In this document: piece after piece, positions 1 through 6,413 of the stretch
Numbering within the stretch: position 1 is the stretch's first letter
How the letters are laid out: each line of letters starts with the position of its first letter
DNA from: Abditibacteriota bacterium
GTDB taxonomy: Bacteria > Armatimonadota > UBA5829
DNA length: 16,809 bases
Reading direction: 5' to 3'
Assembly: GCA_017959625.1 (NCBI GenBank)
Contig: JAGDAG010000052.1
Coordinates: forward strand, 1-16,809
The notes under the pieces: model-generated
Told to the model about the DNA's origin: nothing
The model's input: only the letters and a program-made list of their open reading frames with translations
Database searches by the model: none
Position numbers and translations under genes: made by a program

Positions 1-1
1 C

Positions 2-1444
2 AGCTTTGCCATAGGCTGGACCGGCAACTGGTATGCTGACATCGGCCGGGATCAGAACGGCGTGTATATCAAAGCGGGCAGGGACAAGGTCAACACATAT
101 CTCAGGCCCGGCGAAACTCTCCGCAGCGCCCGGGTGCTGGCCTGCAGTTTTGAAGGGCCGGACATGCAGACCGGGCTGAATGCGTTCCGCCGGATGATGA
201 TACGGCATATCATCCCCAAAAAGGACGGGCGGCCCCGTTTTGTGCCCATATGCTACGAATCCGCATGGAAAACCAGCGTGAACGCCGTGGAAAAGGAAGA
301 CAGGGAATTTCTGAGAGCCTTTGCCGATATGAGCTTTGAGGCCGTGTGGTTCGATGCATGGTACACCAGAGACGGCTTTCCCAAGGGGATAGGGAACTAT
401 CATTTTCCCATTTCGGATATCCCGGATCCCGTCAGGTATCCTCACGGTATAAAGCCCCTGACTCTGGCGGCAAAGACGCTCAACAGAGACGTCGTTATGT
501 GGTTCGCTCCCGAGACCGTCTCGCCGGGAAGCTTTGTGGCCGGGGAGCATCCCGAGTGGGTCATGTCCGTCAACGGGGGAAAAAGCGGCTTTTTTGCCCT
601 GGTCGATCCGGAGGCCCGCAGGTGGATGGCGGATGTGCTTTCCGCCTGCTTCAGGGAATGGAAGGTGGATTATTTCCGCACCGACTCCTTTACTCCCGAA
701 GAAAACCTGCTGGCCTATATGGGGGAAAACGCCCCCGACAGGCAGGGGATCGCCGAAGACCGGTTCGTCTGCGCTCTGTATGATTTCTGGGATTCTCTTC
801 TGGAGCGGAACCCCGGGCTCTGTATAGACAACTGCGCCGGAGGAGGCACCAGGCTCGACCCGGAGCTCATGAGCCGCAGCATTTGCCTGTGGCGGTCGGA
901 TTCTCACGTGGGACAGCGTGACAGAAACAGAAACAATATACTGGCGCAGTATCTCACCTGCAACCTGAATCCCTATATCCCCTGGTCCACGGGCAGCTGC
1001 CGGTGGATCGAGCCCTATGACATACGAAGCTGCTTCAACGGCGGGCTGGCCATGGTGTGCGGACCGGATCTTACACGGAAAGAAAAGCTCCTGGCCGAAA
1101 AAGGCTTTGCCGAGTGCCGCCGGCTGAGAAAATATCTGGAGGGAGATTTTTACCCGCTCAGAAATCCCGGACCGGCCGCCGACGAATGGTGTATATGGCA
1201 GTATCACAGGCCGGAGGCGGACGACGGATTTCTCGTCGCCTTCCGGCGCCACGAGGCTCCCGTTTTCGGGACCGAAGCGTCGCTGGCGGCAGTTGACGAA
1301 AACAAGACCTACAGGCTCGACATATACGATACCTTCGACCTTCGGGAAAGCAGGGTGGTTTCGGGCAAAGAGCTGAAAAGGCTCAGGCTTGTGATAGAGG
1401 AAGCGCCCGGGAGCCTTCTCGTTGAATACAGACCGGAAAAATAA
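2..1444 (+). CDS. GH36-family alpha-galactosidase (melibiase), 5'-truncated by window edge
   Basis: The reading frame is open from base 2, so the start and the N-terminal beta-sandwich lie upstream; about 480 residues are visible, against roughly 700 for the family. The protein should hydrolyse terminal alpha-galactosides by a retaining mechanism. Visible GH36 marks are WFDAWY near bases 347-364, the nucleophile block VDYFRTDSF with Asp at 683-685 (family: DY.K.D), and the acid/base block DNCAGGGTRLD with Asp at 857-859 (family: NCASGGRR.D). These are followed by WRSDS and a C-terminal beta-domain ending at TAA 1442-1444. I cannot see whether a signal peptide exists. The next gene follows after 19 bases, which indicates co-transcription with the isomerase and oxidoreductase genes. 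The substrate (raffinose-type sugars, galactomannan side chains or host glycans) is not readable from sequence. The family call is firm; the exact specificity is inferred. Confidence 0.9.
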   Translation, partial: SFAIGWTGNWYADIGRDQNGVYIKAGRDKVNTYLRPGETLRSARVLACSFEGPDMQTGLNAFRRMMIRHIIPKKDGRPRFVPICYESAWKTSVNAVEKEDREFLRAFADMSFEAVWFDAWYTRDGFPKGIGNYHFPISDIPDPVRYPHGIKPLTLAAKTLNRDVVMWFAPETVSPGSFVAGEHPEWVMSVNGGKSGFFALVDPEARRWMADVLSACFREWKVDYFRTDSFTPEENLLAYMGENAPDRQGIAEDRFVCALYDFWDSLLERNPGLCIDNCAGGGTRLDPELMSRSICLWRSDSHVGQRDRNRNNILAQYLTCNLNPYIPWSTGSCRWIEPYDIRSCFNGGLAMVCGPDLTRKEKLLAEKGFAECRRLRKYLEGDFYPLRNPGPAADEWCIWQYHRPEADDGFLVAFRRHEAPVFGTEASLAAVDENKTYRLDIYDTFDLRESRVVSGKELKRLRLVIEEAPGSLLVEYRPEK

Positions 1445-1463
1445 TAATACAAACGAGGCGAAA

Positions 1464-2330
1464 ATGATAGACAAACTGAAGATCGGACTGTTGGTAAACG
1501 GTCCCTGGGGCGATATGCCCGGCCCTTACGGCGAAGAACCCTGCGGGGAGATGTTTGCCGATTTGAAGCAGATAGGCTATGACGCCGTTGAGCTTTTGTG
1601 GCAGCCCGGCAGGGTGGCGGAAAAGAAAAGCGCCGCAGAGGCCGCCGGGCTGATCCTGTCGGAGATAGTTTTCCAAAGAGACTACGTCACCCGGGACCCC
1701 GCCGAGGGGAAGGAAAACGTGAGGCTCACGGCAGAGTGTATAAAGGAATGCGCCGCCGCGGGAGTGGACACGATCAACGTTTTCACGGGGCCCGCTCCCT
1801 GGATACCGGACCCCGTCATCGTGGGAAAGGATATTTCGCAGAAGGAGGCCTGGGACAGGGTGTTCGAGGCCTTTGACGCCGTCGTGCCCGTGGCCGAAGA
1901 AAACGGGGTGCGCCTGGCCCTGGAGGGAGTCTGGTGCCACCTGTGCCACGATTTCTTCACAGCCAAATACCTGGTGGACCGTTACCGGAGCGATTATCTG
2001 GGCGTGAACTTTGACCCCTCCCACGACGTGATCAGCAACAACACGGACATGGATTTTCTCGTAAAGGGCTGGGGCGGCGCCATAAAGCACATACACCTGA
2101 AGGACGCCGTGGGCGTCATGGAGCCCGGCAGGTTCATATTCCCCCTGCTGGGGGAGGGCTTTGTGGACTGGAAGGCCTTCCGGAAGGCTCTGGACGATAT
2201 AGGCTACGAAGGAGTCTGCTCCGTGGAATTCGAATCTGCGGGCTATCTGGCCAATTATTGCGGCGGCGATCTGAGACAGGCGGCGCGCCTGTCCTTTGAA
2301 ATACTCAAAAAGCTTTTGAAAAAGGAATAA
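1464..2330 (+). CDS. Sugar phosphate isomerase/epimerase-like TIM-barrel protein
   Basis: This is a 288-residue cytoplasmic protein of the xylose-isomerase-like TIM-barrel superfamily (AP endonuclease 2 fold; IolE/hydroxypyruvate-isomerase type). Members use a divalent metal to isomerise, epimerise or dehydrate sugars and inositols. The metal-ligand pattern is intact: Glu154 in LALEGVW, Asp184 and His187 in NFDPSHD, His211 in HIHLKD, and Glu255 in SVEFES. I chose ATG 1464 because GAGG at 1455-1458 lies 5 bases upstream. The frame also opens at a TTG at 1422, which would overlap the alpha-galactosidase gene and add 14 polar, low-complexity residues with no ribosome site. It sits between GH36 and a Gfo/Idh/MocA gene, a pairing common in catabolic clusters that oxidise, epimerise and reduce sugars. 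The substrate is unknown. Confidence 0.88.
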   Translation: MIDKLKIGLLVNGPWGDMPGPYGEEPCGEMFADLKQIGYDAVELLWQPGRVAEKKSAAEAAGLILSEIVFQRDYVTRDPAEGKENVRLTAECIKECAAAGVDTINVFTGPAPWIPDPVIVGKDISQKEAWDRVFEAFDAVVPVAEENGVRLALEGVWCHLCHDFFTAKYLVDRYRSDYLGVNFDPSHDVISNNTDMDFLVKGWGGAIKHIHLKDAVGVMEPGRFIFPLLGEGFVDWKAFRKALDDIGYEGVCSVEFESAGYLANYCGGDLRQAARLSFEILKKLLKKE

Positions 2331-2333
2331 CAA

Positions 2334-3350
2334 ATGGACAAAAACTATTCTGTATTGATGGTAGGCTGCGGAGCCATCTCCTTTGTGTGGTTCACCGCCT
2401 TTGCGAAAAGGACCGACTGCCATATAGCCGGCGTGGTGGACATCAACAGGGGCATGGCGGAGGAAAGGGCCGCCCAGTACGGGCTCAAATGCCCCGTGTT
2501 CGACGACTTTGACACGGCTCTTGCCGAAGTGAAGCCGGATATAGTGGTGGACCTCACCTTCCCCTTCTGCCACCACGATATCACGGTGAAAAGCCTGAAG
2601 GCGGGAGCCCACGTATTCGGCGAGAAGCCCATGTGCCTGGACAGAGCCGAGGCCCAGGATATGGTGAAGACTGCCGAGGAGACCGGCCTTGTGTACAACG
2701 TGCACCAGAACCGCCGCAGCATGAAGGGCACCCGCGCCCTCAGGAAGGCCATAACCGAAGGCAGGCTGGGGAAAATATGGATGACCTGCTGCGAGATATA
2801 CGTGAACAGCGACCTTTCCAGCATACGCAACACCCTGCCGTATCCCATGCTCCAGGACCAGGCTGTCCACAGCTTTGACAGCTGCCGGTTTATTCTGGGG
2901 GCGGACGCCGAAACGGTTTACGCCCACAGCTACAACCCTCCCGGCTCCAAATACAACGGAGACGGCTCCGGGGCCTGTATTTTTGAGATGTCCGACGGCT
3001 CCACCCTGGTGTTCAACGCCGTCATGGATACGGATTATCTGAATACTCCCTGGCATTCCCAGTTCCGCGTGATCGGCGAAAAGGGCGCCGCCGTATGGGA
3101 CGGCAAAGAGGACACTCTGCCCCTGGCCCAGCTGAGGCAGCCGGACGGGAGCATCAAAGAAGAATACCTTCAGCCCGGCGACGACTGGAACGGCATGCTG
3201 TTCCACGAGTGCGGCGTAGAGGAAATGATGTCCGACCTGAAGGCGGGGAGAGTGTATCACGGCTGCGGAAAAGACAACTACAAGAGCATCGCCATGACCT
3301 TCTCGGCCATCGACAGCATCAAAGCGGGCGGCAAGGTAAAGGTGTGGTAA
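2334..3350 (+). CDS. Gfo/Idh/MocA-family NAD(P)-dependent oxidoreductase
   Basis: A 338-residue cytoplasmic dehydrogenase. The N-terminal Rossmann fold shows VGCGAIS at residues 10-16, and an acidic residue in GVVDIN probably binds the ribose of the dinucleotide. The family EKP motif is Glu97-Lys98-Pro99 in FGEKPMC, where Lys is the expected catalytic/cofactor-contacting residue. The C-terminal alpha/beta domain has QAVHSFD with His179 and Asp182, matching the GxHxxD substrate-site motif of the family. Start ATG 2334 is 3 bases after the isomerase stop, and AAAGGAA (2321-2326) inside the previous gene's end provides the ribosome site, so the two genes are translationally coupled. Family members oxidise or reduce hydroxyl groups of sugars, inositols or amino sugars. 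Next to a sugar isomerase and an alpha-galactosidase, a keto-sugar route is a reasonable inference, but the substrate cannot be named. Confidence 0.92.
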   Translation: MDKNYSVLMVGCGAISFVWFTAFAKRTDCHIAGVVDINRGMAEERAAQYGLKCPVFDDFDTALAEVKPDIVVDLTFPFCHHDITVKSLKAGAHVFGEKPMCLDRAEAQDMVKTAEETGLVYNVHQNRRSMKGTRALRKAITEGRLGKIWMTCCEIYVNSDLSSIRNTLPYPMLQDQAVHSFDSCRFILGADAETVYAHSYNPPGSKYNGDGSGACIFEMSDGSTLVFNAVMDTDYLNTPWHSQFRVIGEKGAAVWDGKEDTLPLAQLRQPDGSIKEEYLQPGDDWNGMLFHECGVEEMMSDLKAGRVYHGCGKDNYKSIAMTFSAIDSIKAGGKVKVW

Positions 3351-3369
3351 AAGGAGAAGGTGTATCGAT

Positions 3370-5133
3370 ATGAATATCCTGAAAAAACTGTATATTGCTG
3401 CAGCGCTCATGCTGGTGTGCGGCGCCCTCTTTGCCCAGGCTCCTGCGGAACTCAGAGACGGAGATATAAGGAACCTCCAGAGGCTGACGGCCCTCACCGA
3501 CTGGCTTTACGGAGTTCCCGGCGGCAATTTTGAGAAGGCCGTTTTCCCCGACGTTTTCTGGAGCAGCGCGGCAACGAGAGTGTCTATCATACCCTTCTAC
3601 AACCGGGAGCATCTGTTCCGGACCTTCCCCTTTGACGAGGGCCTGCCCGAGAGGGTCTGGGGTTCCCAGAAGGCGCAGAACGTCCGCTGGTTCGACAAAG
3701 ACCTCAACGAGGTGGCCAAGCCGGAGGGCTACGGCCGCTACACCGCATACGTGGAGGCGGACATACCCGGCGGTATGAAAAAACGGCTGTTTTTGCCCAT
3801 CTTCGTTTACGACAACGCCGACAGGCACTGGTGGGAAAAGCTGAACGTGCCCTGGAGGAACGGCAGTTTCGACCCGTCGTATCCCAATTTCGCCGAGATA
3901 GATCCCAAGGCGTGGTACGACAGCTCTTCCGAAATAAGAGACGCCTATGCCGAGAGCGTATGGAACTGGTTTTATTCTCCCCGGGGAGCGGAGATGCTGG
4001 GAGTCCTGGCGGACGGCTATAAGCCGGATCCCAAAAAGCCCCGGCAGCTTGACAGCTTCGACGCCATAAACGCAGATTATTATCTGAAGCTCAAGCTCAA
4101 GGTTTTGAACCTGACTCCCAAGGGCATCAAAGAGCCCGCTTATCTGGAGAAAAAGGCTCCCGTCCTCCACAAGGGCTCCCTGAAGGAAGCCGGCCTGGCG
4201 GGATCGGACCTCAAAAAGCTGAAGGCTTCCCTTACGGTGTGGCAGAAGGCCGTGGAATACGGTTTTCAGGTGGTCATGGCCCGCCACGGAGTGGTGGTGC
4301 TGGACGAAGTGTATCCCGGCAAGCGGGACAAGGAGCTGCTGGGCTTCAGGGTCAACAAAAACAGCAAGCTGGAGATAGCCTCCCTGACCAAGCTCCATTC
4401 CGGACTGCTGCTGGCCCAGTTCCTGGATCAGGGGCTCATAAACCTGGACGACAAGGCTTCCAGGTATCTGCCCGATTTTCCCGATTCCGGCAAGGTGATC
4501 ACCATAAGGATGCTCAACAACCATACCACCGGCCTTTCCGGCCACGGCAATTACAACGGGCTGGCCAACCCCTTCCTGGAGACCGACGAGATGATAGGCG
4601 CCCGGTTCCTCAAGCCGGGCCTGGTGTCCAATTACAACGGTATGGGCTTCGACCTTTCCGGCAGGATCATGGAGGCTGTCAGCGGCAAAAGCATATACAG
4701 GCTTTTCCACGAGAACTTTTTCCTGCCCTTAGGCAACAAGGACACTTATATCACCGACATGGGCTACGGGCTGCACTGCACCGCCATGGATATGGCCCGC
4801 ATAGGCCAGCTGATGCTGAACAAGGGCTCCTACGGCGACAGAAGGTTCTTCTCCGAGGAGACCTTCAACAAGCTGACCCCCATTCCCATCAACACCTTTG
4901 AGCCCGACGTGCAGAAGGGCGCCGACAACATGTGGGTCTACGGCGTGGGCATGATGATAGGGGACTACGGGCTGGGTCCCGTTCTCACCCACGGCTCGGC
5001 CACCGGTTCCATCCTGCTGGTGGATCCCGAAAGAGATATGGTGTTTGCCATGGCCCGTTACGACTCCGCCGGCTACGAGCACTGCGCCGAGGTGTTTAAG
5101 GCCCTGGCAGATATGATGAGGGACGCAAAATAG
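3370..5133 (+). CDS. Exported serine hydrolase with beta-lactamase/DD-peptidase fold and a large N-terminal extension
   Basis: 587 residues. The start ATG 3370 is supported by AAGGAGAAGG (3351-3360). Residues 1 to about 22 are a signal peptide (basic start, hydrophobic core, ALFAQA cleavage region), so it acts outside the cytoplasmic membrane. Residues about 25-260 form a domain I do not recognise, rich in Trp/Tyr and with a conserved-looking WWEKLNVPW stretch. Residues about 270-587 are a class C beta-lactamase-like domain (PF00144 type): SxxK is Ser338-Leu-Thr-Lys341, the tyrosine motif is Tyr422-Asn-Gly, and the KTG-equivalent is His541-Gly-Ser in THGSATG followed by VDPE. The normal YxN motif reads YNG here, which is odd. 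Members include esterases, D-aminopeptidases and penicillin-binding-protein-like enzymes. Probably the last gene of the sugar operon, 19 bases after the oxidoreductase. An esterase deacylating glycans would fit the context, but this is inference. Confidence 0.85.
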   Translation: MNILKKLYIAAALMLVCGALFAQAPAELRDGDIRNLQRLTALTDWLYGVPGGNFEKAVFPDVFWSSAATRVSIIPFYNREHLFRTFPFDEGLPERVWGSQKAQNVRWFDKDLNEVAKPEGYGRYTAYVEADIPGGMKKRLFLPIFVYDNADRHWWEKLNVPWRNGSFDPSYPNFAEIDPKAWYDSSSEIRDAYAESVWNWFYSPRGAEMLGVLADGYKPDPKKPRQLDSFDAINADYYLKLKLKVLNLTPKGIKEPAYLEKKAPVLHKGSLKEAGLAGSDLKKLKASLTVWQKAVEYGFQVVMARHGVVVLDEVYPGKRDKELLGFRVNKNSKLEIASLTKLHSGLLLAQFLDQGLINLDDKASRYLPDFPDSGKVITIRMLNNHTTGLSGHGNYNGLANPFLETDEMIGARFLKPGLVSNYNGMGFDLSGRIMEAVSGKSIYRLFHENFFLPLGNKDTYITDMGYGLHCTAMDMARIGQLMLNKGSYGDRRFFSEETFNKLTPIPINTFEPDVQKGADNMWVYGVGMMIGDYGLGPVLTHGSATGSILLVDPERDMVFAMARYDSAGYEHCAEVFKALADMMRDAK

Positions 5134-5138
5134 GTGAT

Positions 5139-5190
5139 AAAAAAATCAAAAAAATACTAAAAATGCTTGAATTGTGCTATAATATAGATG
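5139..5190 (+). promoter_or_regulatory. Extended -10 promoter with phased A-tracts before the small membrane-protein cluster
   Basis: TATAAT lies at 5178-5183 and is preceded by TG at 5175-5176, giving a perfect extended -10 (TGCTATAAT). The position 17 bases upstream (TACTAA, 5155-5160) is a poor -35, as is usual for extended -10 promoters. Upstream lie three A-runs at 5139-5145, 5148-5154 and 5159-5163, about one helical turn apart, which would bend the DNA or serve as an UP element. The expected transcription start is about base 5190, leaving a leader of roughly 20 bases with GGAG at 5202-5205. No terminator separates this from the hydrolase gene, so read-through is also possible. Confidence 0.75.
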
Positions 5191-5211
5191 TATATCATTA
5201 CGGAGTTGTTG

Positions 5212-5430
5212 ATGAACAAACTGAATGATCCGAAAATTTTTGTGCCTGTTCTTATAGTTGCCGTTATCGCTCTCATACTCTGCGCGGGCAGTTTCCGCAG
5301 AAAAAGCGCGGCCAGGGACAGTATCATCCTGAATGAAAAGGATAAGCAGGAAATGACAGATGCATTCCGCGACGGTTCGGCATACGGCTCCGGGGCGCCC
5401 GCAGGTCCGGCGGCTCCGGCAGGAAAATAG
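5212..5430 (+). CDS. Small single-pass membrane protein, paralogue 1 of 4 (unknown family)
   Basis: 72 residues. ATG 5212 is chosen over the in-frame ATG at 5188 because 5188 falls at the predicted transcription start, while 5212 has GGAG (5202-5205) six bases upstream and yields an N-terminus (MNKLNDPK) aligned with its paralogues. Layout: residues 1-8 polar with the L-N-D-P signature; about 9-28 a strongly hydrophobic transmembrane segment; 29-36 basic (RRKSAAR); 37-57 the shared motif (SIILNEKD, then MTDAFRDGSAY); 58-72 a Gly/Ala/Pro tail. The positive charges after the helix would favour a cytoplasmic C-terminus by the positive-inside rule. First of four related genes immediately after a promoter. 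I do not recognise the family. Small holins, type I toxins or membrane-complex subunits are alternatives on size alone. Confidence 0.8.
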   Translation: MNKLNDPKIFVPVLIVAVIALILCAGSFRRKSAARDSIILNEKDKQEMTDAFRDGSAYGSGAPAGPAAPAGK

Positions 5431-5437
5431 GTTTTCG

Positions 5438-5453
5438 GGGAGAACCTTCTCCC
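5438..5453 (+). other. Intercistronic hairpin after paralogue 1
   Basis: GGGAGA (5438-5443) pairs perfectly with TCTCCC (5448-5453) around the loop ACCT. The downstream bases are A/T-mixed rather than a T-run, so this is more likely an mRNA-stability or processing element, or a weak pause, than a full terminator. Confidence 0.5.
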
Positions 5454-5480
5454 TTAAATAAATAAAAACAGAGGTTTGTT

Positions 5481-5711
5481 ATGCAACAGTTGAATAACCC
5501 CAAGATCGCTATAATCCTTGCGGTAGTAGCGGCAGTTCTGATTTTTGCAAGCTTCAAGTTCACCAAAAAGGTGACCCATGCTGACGCCAAGAGCAGCATT
5601 TATCTTGACGAAAAGGATCAGGAAGAGATGAAGAAGGCGTTTTCGGACGGCTCTTATATGAACGCCAACCCCAGCGCTGTTCCCGCTCCTCCCGCTCCCG
5701 CAGGTCAGTAG
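5481..5711 (+). CDS. Small single-pass membrane protein, paralogue 2 of 4 (unknown family)
   Basis: 76 residues, with AGAGG (5470-5474) six bases before ATG 5481. Residues 1-8 carry the L-N-N-P signature, 9-25 form a hydrophobic transmembrane helix, and 26-37 are basic (KFTKKVTH). Residues 39-58 hold the shared motif (SIYLDEKD, then MKKAFSDGS), and 59-76 are a Pro/Ala tail ending in PAPAGQ. It is closest to paralogue 4: the two share MQxLNNPK at the start, the KVTH stretch after the helix, and similar DNA, which suggests a fairly recent duplication. Unlike the other three it lacks the AY(A/G)xGA stretch after DGS, having SYMNANP instead. Function unknown; the shared operon suggests the four proteins act together or as interchangeable variants. 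Confidence 0.82.
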   Translation: MQQLNNPKIAIILAVVAAVLIFASFKFTKKVTHADAKSSIYLDEKDQEEMKKAFSDGSYMNANPSAVPAPPAPAGQ

Positions 5712-5719
5712 TTTTTAAC

Positions 5720-5741
5720 GGGCGGGGACTTATCCCCGCCC
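5720..5741 (+). other. GC-rich hairpin between paralogues 2 and 3
   Basis: A perfect 9-bp stem, GGGCGGGGA (5720-5728) with TCCCCGCCC (5733-5741), closes a CTTA loop. It is stable enough for a terminator, but the bases after it (TGCTGTTAT) are not a T-run. Partial termination or protection of the upstream mRNA end is the likely effect; with paralogue 3 starting 27 bases later it may set unequal expression within the cluster. Confidence 0.6.
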
Positions 5742-5767
5742 TGCTGTTATCCTCCGGGCCCGGAACC

Positions 5768-6100
5768 ATGAACGCTGTATTTCAGAAAGTATGGGAGTCT
5801 GTCAAAGAGAAGGCGGCAGGCATGGACGCCGCTATGTCGCGGCTGGACAACCCGTATCTCGCGGCTGCCCTGGTGGTGATAGCCGCGGTGAGCTGTTATC
5901 ACAGCAAAAGGGCCTACGACAGGATAACCTTCAAGGAAGCCAAAAAGAATATAGTCCTTACAAAAGAGGAACAAAAAGCCATGGTGAAGGCTTTTGCCGA
6001 CGGCTCGGCATATGCCTCCGGAGCGACTACGCCTCCGTTGCCTTCGCCCCTGGATCCGATATCGGACAAGATCCCGAAGCCGGGATCCGGCAAAAAATAA
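5768..6100 (+). CDS. Small single-pass membrane protein, paralogue 3 of 4, divergent (unknown family)
   Basis: 110 residues from ATG 5768, which has only a weak ribosome site (CGGAA). Two in-frame alternatives exist. ATG 5822 has GAGAAGG (5807-5813) eight bases upstream and gives 92 residues. ATG 5834 begins MSRLDNPY, exactly aligned with the starts of the other paralogues, giving 88 residues. If 5768 is used, residues 1-26 are an extra amphipathic, charged leader. Then come the L-D-N-P signature (26-29), a shorter hydrophobic stretch (about 30-45, with Cys43), basic residues, and the shared motif (NIVLTKEE, then MVKAFADGSAYASGA, 61-86). A Pro-rich tail ends in PGSGKK. It is the most divergent member, with a Tyr/Ser/Cys-containing helix end. 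Function unknown; true start uncertain. Confidence 0.75.
   Translation: MNAVFQKVWESVKEKAAGMDAAMSRLDNPYLAAALVVIAAVSCYHSKRAYDRITFKEAKKNIVLTKEEQKAMVKAFADGSAYASGATTPPLPSPLDPISDKIPKPGSGKK
6070..6087 (+). other. Hairpin inside the 3' end of paralogue 3
   Basis: GATCCCG (6070-6076) and CGGGATC (6081-6087) form a perfect 7-bp stem with an AAGC loop, ending 13 bases before the gene's end. Just upstream is the perfect palindrome TCCGATATCGGA (6055-6066). No T-run follows, so it is not a terminator; it may stabilise the upstream mRNA or simply reflect coding sequence. Confidence 0.4.
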
Positions 6101-6115
6101 CAGAGGAGTTTCGTT

Positions 6116-6361
6116 ATGCAAAAGCTGAACAACCCCAAGATGGCCATTGTGCTTGCCATAGTGGCTGTTGTGTTGATTGTCGCAAGCATCAAAATTACCA
6201 ACAAGGTGACGCACAAAGCGGAAAGAGACAGCATTTATCTGAACGAAGAAGACAAAAAAATAATGATAGAGGCCTTTAAGGACGGTTCGGCATACGCTAC
6301 CGGAGCCGGCACTGCGCCCGCTCCTTCGGCAGATCCTGCGCCCGAATCAAGCGCGCCTTAA
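6116..6361 (+). CDS. Small single-pass membrane protein, paralogue 4 of 4 (unknown family)
   Basis: 81 residues with the best ribosome site of the cluster (AGAGGAG, 6102-6108, seven bases before ATG 6116) and 15 bases after paralogue 3. Residues 1-8 carry the L-N-N-P signature and 9-26 are a Val/Ile/Ala-rich transmembrane helix. Residues 27-36 (KITNKVTHKAER) are basic. The shared motif SIYLNEED, then MIEAFKDGSAYATGA, spans 39-64, and an Ala/Pro/Ser tail ends in PESSAP. It is most like paralogue 2. There is no cleavable signal peptide: the helix is not followed by a small-residue cleavage site, so it should remain membrane-anchored. A strong terminator follows, making it the last cistron of the unit. 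Function unknown. Confidence 0.82.
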   Translation: MQKLNNPKMAIVLAIVAVVLIVASIKITNKVTHKAERDSIYLNEEDKKIMIEAFKDGSAYATGAGTAPAPSADPAPESSAP

Positions 6362-6377
6362 GTTATTTGCATGAAAC

Positions 6378-6403
6378 GCCCCTCTTCGGGGCTTTTTATT
6401 TTT
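6378..6403 (+). terminator. Rho-independent terminator closing the small-protein cluster, abutting the next gene's ribosome site
   Basis: GCCCC (6378-6382) and GGGGC (6388-6392) form the stem around TCTTC, followed by the T-rich run TTTTTATTTTT (6393-6403). The ribosome site GGAG (6404-6407) of the GxGYxYP gene begins at the very next base, so there is no room for a promoter between them. Confidence 0.85.
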
Positions 6404-6413
6404 GGAGACGTAT

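Noticed and set aside
1422..1463. TTG 1422 as start of the isomerase/epimerase
   Set aside because: It overlaps the upstream gene, adds a polar run absent from the fold, and lacks a ribosome site; ATG 1464 has GAGG.
1383..3497. A 704-residue open frame on the - strand over the isomerase and oxidoreductase genes
   Set aside because: It is antisense to two well-recognised enzymes, has no domain I can recognise and low-complexity Gly/His/Val composition. Such frames arise because the sense genes rarely use TTA, CTA and TCA codons.
5188..5211. ATG at 5188 as start of the first small membrane protein
   Set aside because: It coincides with the predicted transcription start and has no ribosome site; ATG 5212 has GGAG and aligns with the paralogues.
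5212..6361. Type I toxin-antitoxin or holin array
   Set aside because: Size and single helix fit, but there is no antisense RNA promoter or lysis gene visible, and conservation centres on the juxtamembrane motif; kept only as an alternative.
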